Part shown: positions 59,944 through 64,000 of the stretch, in pieces
Layout: every line of letters begins with the position of its first letter
Position numbering within the stretch: position 1 is the first letter of the stretch
Origin: Actinomycetaceae bacterium
Lineage (GTDB): Bacteria > Actinomycetota > Actinomycetes > Actinomycetales > Actinomycetaceae
Assembly: GCA_030530685.1 (NCBI GenBank)
Contig: JAUMUM010000002.1
Location: forward strand, 179,147 to 243,146
Direction: 5' to 3'
DNA: 64,000 nt
The notes under the pieces: generated by a model
Told to the model about the DNA's origin: nothing
The model's input: the letters and a program-made list of their open reading frames with translations, nothing else
The model's database searches: none
Program-made: the position numbers and the translations under genes

Positions 59944-61318
59944 TGAAGGCTCCCTTCACTTCGACCTTGGGCGGTGCGGTGACGTCATCCATGTCGCGCA
60001 CGATGGGCGGCTCCTTGATCCACGTCATCGAGATGGCCGCGAGCGCCAAGAGCACGCCGGCGAAGGTCATGGCATTCGTCGGATTGCCGCCCAGCAGATG
60101 CCTGTAGACAAGACCGAAGGTGAACGTCTCAAACAGCTGCGGGATGACGATCATCATGTTGATGATGCCCATGTACACGCCGTAGCGGTTGGATGGCACC
60201 ATGCGCACGGCCATGATGTACGGCACGCCCATGATGGAGGCCCAGGCAATGCCGAAGCCGATCATCGGCAGGAACAGCAACCACCGGTTCGTAATGTGCG
60301 GGAAGATGAGCAGGCCAACGGTGGCGCACAGCAGGCAGGCGATGTGCACCCACTTGGCGCCGCGCTTCTTCGCAATGCCCACGAGGGCGAAGGCCACCGT
60401 GAAAGTCACGACGTTGTAGAAGCCATTGACCAGACCTGTGAAGGGCACCACTTGCTCGGTGTACACGTCCGACTGCGCATTCGTGTTGAAGACGGACTTG
60501 GCAATCGACAGGGAGACGTACTGCCAGTACACGAAGAGCGCGTACCACTGGAAGAGGTAGACCAGTGCGAGCTTGCGCAGTTCCCTCGGCATTTCGACGA
60601 TGGCGACCCCGATGTCCTTGATCGCGCCAAAGCGCTCGCGGTCCTGCTTCGAGCGCAGCCTCTCCAGCTCCTCCGGCGTCGGCGGAATCTCATCGGTGGA
60701 AAGAACCGAGACGAGCACCGAGCCGATCGAGCAGATGGCGCCGAGCCAGAAAGCCGCAAAGACGTAGTACGGCAGACCGCCGCCCGCGGAGGACGAGAGG
60801 AACCGCTCGAAGACCCACATCGACACATTGGCCAGGGTGATGCCGAAGCCGGTGAAGAAGGACTGGGCGAGGAAGCCCTTGGCCGTCTGGCTCGGGGGGA
60901 GGCGGTCGGCGATGAAGGCTCGGTAGGGCTCCATGGCCGTGTTATTGGAGGCGTCGAGCAGCCACAGCAGCAGCACTGCCATCCACAGTGCCGACACCAT
61001 CGGGAAGAGGAAGAGGCAGATCGAACAGCCGATGGCGCCGATGAGGAAGAAGGGCTTTCGCCTTCCGTACTTCTCGCTCCATGTTCGATCGGAGAGGGCT
61101 CCGATGATCGGCTGGATGAGGAGGCCCGTGACCGGCCCCGCCATGTTGAGCAGAGGCAGCTGGGCCTCATCCGCGCCGAGCATGTTGTAGATGGGGTTGA
61201 TGGCCGTCTGCTGCATGCCGAAGGAGTATTGGATGCCGAAGAAGCCGAAGTTCATGAGGAGAATCGACTTCATCGTCATCATTGGCTTATGCCGGATGAC
61301 CGTAGTTGTTGAACTCAT
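59936..61318 (-). CDS. MFS sugar transporter, SLC45/sucrose-symporter-like
   Basis: A 460-residue major facilitator with 12 spans. The loop GALSDRTWSEKYGRRKPFFLIGA corresponds to the conserved SDR...GRRRP segment of plant and SLC45-type sucrose/H+ symporters. NFGFFGIQYSFGMQQTAINPIYNMLGA in helix 1 and LLDASNNTAMEPYRAFIADRLP in helix 4 also fit this group. A charged central loop (EELERLRSKQDRERFG) joins the halves. ATG at 61318 has only a weak ribosome site. With amylosucrase downstream, sucrose or maltose uptake is inferred. It starts 11 bases after the SRPBCC gene. Confidence 0.85.
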   Translation of the reverse strand: MSSTTTVIRHKPMMTMKSILLMNFGFFGIQYSFGMQQTAINPIYNMLGADEAQLPLLNMAGPVTGLLIQPIIGALSDRTWSEKYGRRKPFFLIGAIGCSICLFLFPMVSALWMAVLLLWLLDASNNTAMEPYRAFIADRLPPSQTAKGFLAQSFFTGFGITLANVSMWVFERFLSSSAGGGLPYYVFAAFWLGAICSIGSVLVSVLSTDEIPPTPEELERLRSKQDRERFGAIKDIGVAIVEMPRELRKLALVYLFQWYALFVYWQYVSLSIAKSVFNTNAQSDVYTEQVVPFTGLVNGFYNVVTFTVAFALVGIAKKRGAKWVHIACLLCATVGLLIFPHITNRWLLFLPMIGFGIAWASIMGVPYIMAVRMVPSNRYGVYMGIINMMIVIPQLFETFTFGLVYRHLLGGNPTNAMTFAGVLLALAAISMTWIKEPPIVRDMDDVTAPPKVEVKGAFSD

Positions 61319-61329
61319 GAGATGCCGTT

Positions 61330-61806
61330 CTATGAGGTGGCGCCGCTCTGGTTGGCGTCCAGGTATGCCTGCAGGTTTTCGAGGATCGACTCCCAGCCGT
61401 CCGAGTAGTCCACGGCGGCGTCGGGAGTATACGGACCCTGCACGATCCGTACGAGCGTTTTGTCTTGGCCCAGCCTGGAGAACTCCACGCGGAGCTCGAC
61501 GGGCTTGGACGGGTCGATGCCTTCAATGCCGGTGATGCGCTGACGCGTCACGAAGACATCGGGGTAGAAGACTTCGGTGTAGATTCCATCGACCACCCAA
61601 ATCTTCGAGGGGTCGTCATCGCGCACCTTCGTGTGGCGAAGACGTCCGCCGAGCTGGGGATCCAGCTCCACGGAATCCGGGACGACGTGCCAGCCCTTCG
61701 GGGCAAACCACTGGGCTAGCGCGGCCGGCTCGGTGAAAGCACGAAACAGTACGCTTCGCGGCAGATTGAACTGCCGCTCGACCTCTAGGATCGTATCGGC
61801 TTCCAT
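61330..61806 (-). CDS. SRPBCC (AHSA1-like) domain protein
   Basis: A 158-residue START/SRPBCC-fold protein of the AHSA1 type: ERQFNLPRSVLFRAFTEPAALAQWFAPKGW near the N-terminus, then DPQLGGRLRHTKVRDD, and a C-terminal helix DYSDGWESILENLQAYLD matching the family's GWxxxLxxLxxYL. Such proteins bind hydrophobic ligands in a cavity; its ligand is unknown. ATG at 61806 follows GGAGG. It is the first gene of the transporter-USP-amylosucrase operon, so it may be co-regulated with sucrose use. Confidence 0.85.
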   Translation of the reverse strand: MEADTILEVERQFNLPRSVLFRAFTEPAALAQWFAPKGWHVVPDSVELDPQLGGRLRHTKVRDDDPSKIWVVDGIYTEVFYPDVFVTRQRITGIEGIDPSKPVELRVEFSRLGQDKTLVRIVQGPYTPDAAVDYSDGWESILENLQAYLDANQSGATS

Positions 61807-62051
61807 ATCGATTCCTCCGTCGCAATCGAGGGCAGCCTCCCGCAGAAAGCCGCCCGGTGATGAGGTGATGCCGTAACCTTCGGGGACCTCAGGGCACGGC
61901 AAAGTTCAGCTTATGCGTTTTCACCCGTCGGAGAAAGCGACTTTCGCAACTTGTTTCCTTTTACCCCAATAAATGAGACGAAGGAGCTAAATTCTTGACG
62001 ATGGGTTAGTAGGCCGCAAGGTCCGGCTGGTAGAGAAGGTCAGCGCGCATG

Positions 62052-63020
62052 TCACGCAGTCGGCTGGACCTGGGTGATGAGCCCGAGATGGTCGGCGATC
62101 GGCAGGCGCACGACGTCGGCCTCACCCTCGGAGCGAAGGCCCCGTCCGAGGACGTGGTCGATCTGCGTCCTCGGTTTGCTTTCCGGAAAGGTGAGGGCCT
62201 CGGCCAGGACGTCGAGTCCGGTGGCCTGCCGCACGCTGTCGAGCTTGAGGTTCAGGTCGCCGAGCAGAAGGAGCGGGGCATCGGGCACACCGTGCTTGGA
62301 GGCGAACGCACGCATCTTCCTTTCGAGGTATTCGAGCTGCTCGAGGTTCTGCTCCCGCCTTGCCGTCAGGTGCGCGGAGGCGACGACTATGGGCTCGGGC
62401 GTCCGCACGAGCGCCAGGATCGCCATCCGCTGCTCTTCCGTGCGGAAGTAGAAGCCGGCGATCCCCTTTTGGCGCTTGGGGTCGCGGCGGAAGGGATTCT
62501 TCCATGAAGGCAGGCGCAGGGTCTTCGCTGCCTCAATGGGGTGGCGGCTGAGCAGCGCGATGCCGTAGCCGATCGACGCCTGGCCGCGCACCCTCATGAG
62601 AAGCTGGCTGTGAGCCCGCCGGGCCGCGGCGAACCTGGTGTGCGGCATGTTGCACTGGGCGGCGAAGGCCTCGATCATCGACCGCTGAGGCGTCTCGCGC
62701 ACCTCCTGCATGGCCAGGATATCGGGGGCGGTCTGCGCGACCTTCGCCGCGCTGGACGCGAGCGCCAGGAACCGCCCGACCTCGGCGCCCGCCGCCTTCA
62801 GCGCGATAATCTCCCGTGCGACGCTCGCGTCGACCTCGAGGTCCGCGGCGGAGTCCTGGCCGGTGGCGCCCGCGGTGCCCTGGCCCGTGGTGCCTTGGCC
62901 GACGTCCGCGGCCCGCTGCGGCCGACCACCGAGCCTTTCGTCCAGGCCGAAGTAGGCGTCGTCGGCGTTCCACGACTCATTGGGAAGGCCGCTTTGAAGG
63001 TTGAGTGTCATGACCCGCAT
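62052..63020 (-). CDS. Endonuclease/exonuclease/phosphatase family protein
   Basis: A 322-residue EEP-superfamily hydrolase. Conserved segments are MRVMTLNLQSG at the start, DILAMQEVRETP (metal-binding Glu), VVASAHLTARREQN (active-site His), LLLLGDLNLKLDS (Asp and Asn) and IDHVLGRGLR...ADHLGLI (Asp-His at the end). Substrate may be DNA, phosphoinositide-like lipids or another phosphodiester. A Gly/Thr/Gln-rich stretch (GQGTTGQGTAGATGQDSAAD) is inserted near residue 45. ATG at 63020 follows AGGAG, and it begins one base after the msrB stop. Confidence 0.87.
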   Translation of the reverse strand: MRVMTLNLQSGLPNESWNADDAYFGLDERLGGRPQRAADVGQGTTGQGTAGATGQDSAADLEVDASVAREIIALKAAGAEVGRFLALASSAAKVAQTAPDILAMQEVRETPQRSMIEAFAAQCNMPHTRFAAARRAHSQLLMRVRGQASIGYGIALLSRHPIEAAKTLRLPSWKNPFRRDPKRQKGIAGFYFRTEEQRMAILALVRTPEPIVVASAHLTARREQNLEQLEYLERKMRAFASKHGVPDAPLLLLGDLNLKLDSVRQATGLDVLAEALTFPESKPRTQIDHVLGRGLRSEGEADVVRLPIADHLGLITQVQPTA

Positions 63021-63021
63021 G

Positions 63022-63423
63022 TCATCGCTCCTCGAAGGTCATGCACACCGAGTTCATGCAGTAACGCAGGCCCGTCGGCGTGTGAGGCGCGTCGGGGAAG
63101 ACGTGGCCGAGGTGGCTGTCGCACGTGGCGCAGCGGACCTCCGTGCGCGCGTACCCCAGCTTGTAGTCGGTCGCCGTCGTGACGGCGTCGCTCGACGACG
63201 GGTCGTAGAAACTCGGCCACCCGCAGCCGGAATCGAACTTCGTCTCGGAACGGAAGAGTTCGACGCCGCATGCGCGGCAGCGGTAAATGCCCTCGCGCGT
63301 CTCGTCCAGGAGCTCGCCCGTCCACGGCCGCTCCGTGCCCGCCTCGCGCAGCACGTGGAACTCGGCTGGCGTCAGGACGGCGCGCCACTCGGCCTCGGTC
63401 TGGGGAAGAAGGTTGTCACTCAC
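63022..63423 (-). CDS. msrB: Peptide-methionine (R)-S-oxide reductase
   Basis: A 133-residue repair enzyme that reduces methionine R-sulfoxide in proteins. The two zinc-binding CxxC pairs are [11 protein letters not shown] and [14 protein letters not shown], the SGCGWPSFY segment lines the pocket, and the catalytic cysteine is in [17 protein letters not shown] at 63423 follows AGGA at seven bases; a longer open frame upstream lacks support. It is followed after one base by the EEP-family gene, so both are in one operon. Confidence 0.95.
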   Translation of the reverse strand: MSDNLLPQTEAEWRAVLTPAEFHVLREAGTERPWTGELLDETREGIYRCRACGVELFRSETKFDSGCGWPSFYDPSSSDAVTTATDYKLGYARTEVRCATCDSHLGHVFPDAPHTPTGLRYCMNSVCMTFEER

Positions 63424-63679
63424 GCCTACATCCTCGCGCCTGACGGCAGAGGTGTCCACTCCCCCGCGCCTTTGAGGCTGAGGGGACGACGGGCCCGGAA
63501 CCTTGCGGCACAGGGCCCGAGAGTGCTGCCGGCGCGCCGGCCGTGTCGCTCGCCCTGGGCCTTTGCGCATCGGACCCGAACCGCTGCGCGCCGGGAGGGC
63601 CGAACTCAGGCAGTACCCGGCCAACACCACGCCTCAAGCAGCGCCGCGCACCAGCGGGACTGATCGACACGCGGCCGGC

Positions 63680-64000
63680 CTAGCGTTCGCCGTCATGCTC
63701 GTCTTGCCATTCGTCGTCGACGTCGGAGGCGTACTCGGCCTCCCGCTTGCGGGCGGCCTCCTCACGCTCGCGCATGGCTGCTTCGCCGGGGCCGGAGAAT
63801 TCCTTGGCGCGCCTTTCGGCACCGATCGAGCCGCTGAAAATCGACGACTCGTATCCCGTTTCGACGAGGTTGGCCTGACCCTCGTCCTCGTCCATCGTCC
63901 AGCGCTCGGCAATGGGGATGCGCACCGTGGGAAGCGTCTTCGTCTTGGCGAGTTCGGATTCCTCGGCGACGCCGCCGCGCGCATTCGCCTGCGTGCTCGC
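63680..64000 (-). CDS. Hypothetical charged protein, N-terminus outside window
   Basis: The frame is open from the window edge and ends with TAG at 63680; 106 C-terminal residues are visible. They include ELAKTKTLPTVRIPIAERWT, DEDEGQANLVETGYESSIFSG and a very charged helical end (GEAAMREREEAARKREAEY). No motif is recognised. An internal GTG at 63925 could start an 81-residue form, but the reading continues with normal codons to the edge, so a longer protein is preferred. Confidence 0.55.
   Translation of the reverse strand, partial: ASTQANARGGVAEESELAKTKTLPTVRIPIAERWTMDEDEGQANLVETGYESSIFSGSIGAERRAKEFSGPGEAAMREREEAARKREAEYASDVDDEWQDEHDGER

Noticed and set aside
1..64000. Mobile elements, prophage or genomic island boundaries
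   Set aside because: No transposase, integrase, att-like repeats around a tRNA, or abrupt base-composition change was found; tRNA-Lys is followed by dps without an integrase.

Overview
The window is GC-rich (roughly 65%) with actinobacterial gene content: an orphan GlnR-type nitrogen regulator, DUF2516, an actinobacterial nitrobindin-like protein, an actinobacterial-type ClpC, an IdeR/DtxR-like iron box and a surface protein ending in an LANTG sorting signal. I infer a member of the Actinomycetota, perhaps close to Actinomycetaceae. The genus cannot be fixed from the sequence alone. No phage, insertion sequence, plasmid origin or CRISPR array was seen, and the only complete RNA gene is one tRNA-Lys.

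Layout. Positions 1-5212 hold central metabolism: a partial SatD-like gene, formate-THF ligase, the general PTS proteins EI and HPr, and a divergent ribokinase. Positions 5438-20532 are the most distinctive part. This is a 15 kb, wholly minus-strand carbohydrate or polyol catabolic cluster under a DeoR-type regulator. It holds an RpiB-type isomerase, an unrecognised polytopic membrane protein (the only transporter candidate), a HAD-IIA phosphatase, four FGGY kinases (one AraB-like, two a tandem duplicate), an AraM-like glycerol-1-phosphate dehydrogenase relative, AraD, and two GpsA-like dehydrogenases sitting beside the duplicated kinases. There is no arabinose isomerase. I infer a route in which polyols or ketoses are phosphorylated, oxidised or epimerised, and fed into the pentose phosphate pathway. 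The true substrate is unknown.

Positions 21169-31000 carry a cyclase-family hydrolase, clpC, a lipoprotein, dtd and three related tetratricopeptide-type repeat proteins. Positions 31000-41058 carry a 5S-rRNA-like fragment, a Fes-like esterase that lacks its serine nucleophile, putP, a GH84 hexosaminidase and a 1161-residue wall-anchored beta-propeller protein.

Positions 41924-46018 hold a DUF2516/ygfZ/nitrobindin operon, a membrane protein and glnR. Positions 46540-50797 are an iron-siderophore ABC transporter with an iron box. Positions 50921-52950 are a phosphate Pit system with PHO-box-like repeats. Positions 53977-56119 are a thiosulfate uptake/TusA unit preceded by a cysteine-rich micro-ORF.

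The right end (56247-64000) has tRNA-Lys, dps, a sucrose-type unit (SLC45-like transporter, universal stress protein, amylosucrase), an SRPBCC protein, an EEP-family hydrolase, msrB and a partial gene. Strong GC-rich inverted repeats separate most convergent genes and act as likely bidirectional terminators.
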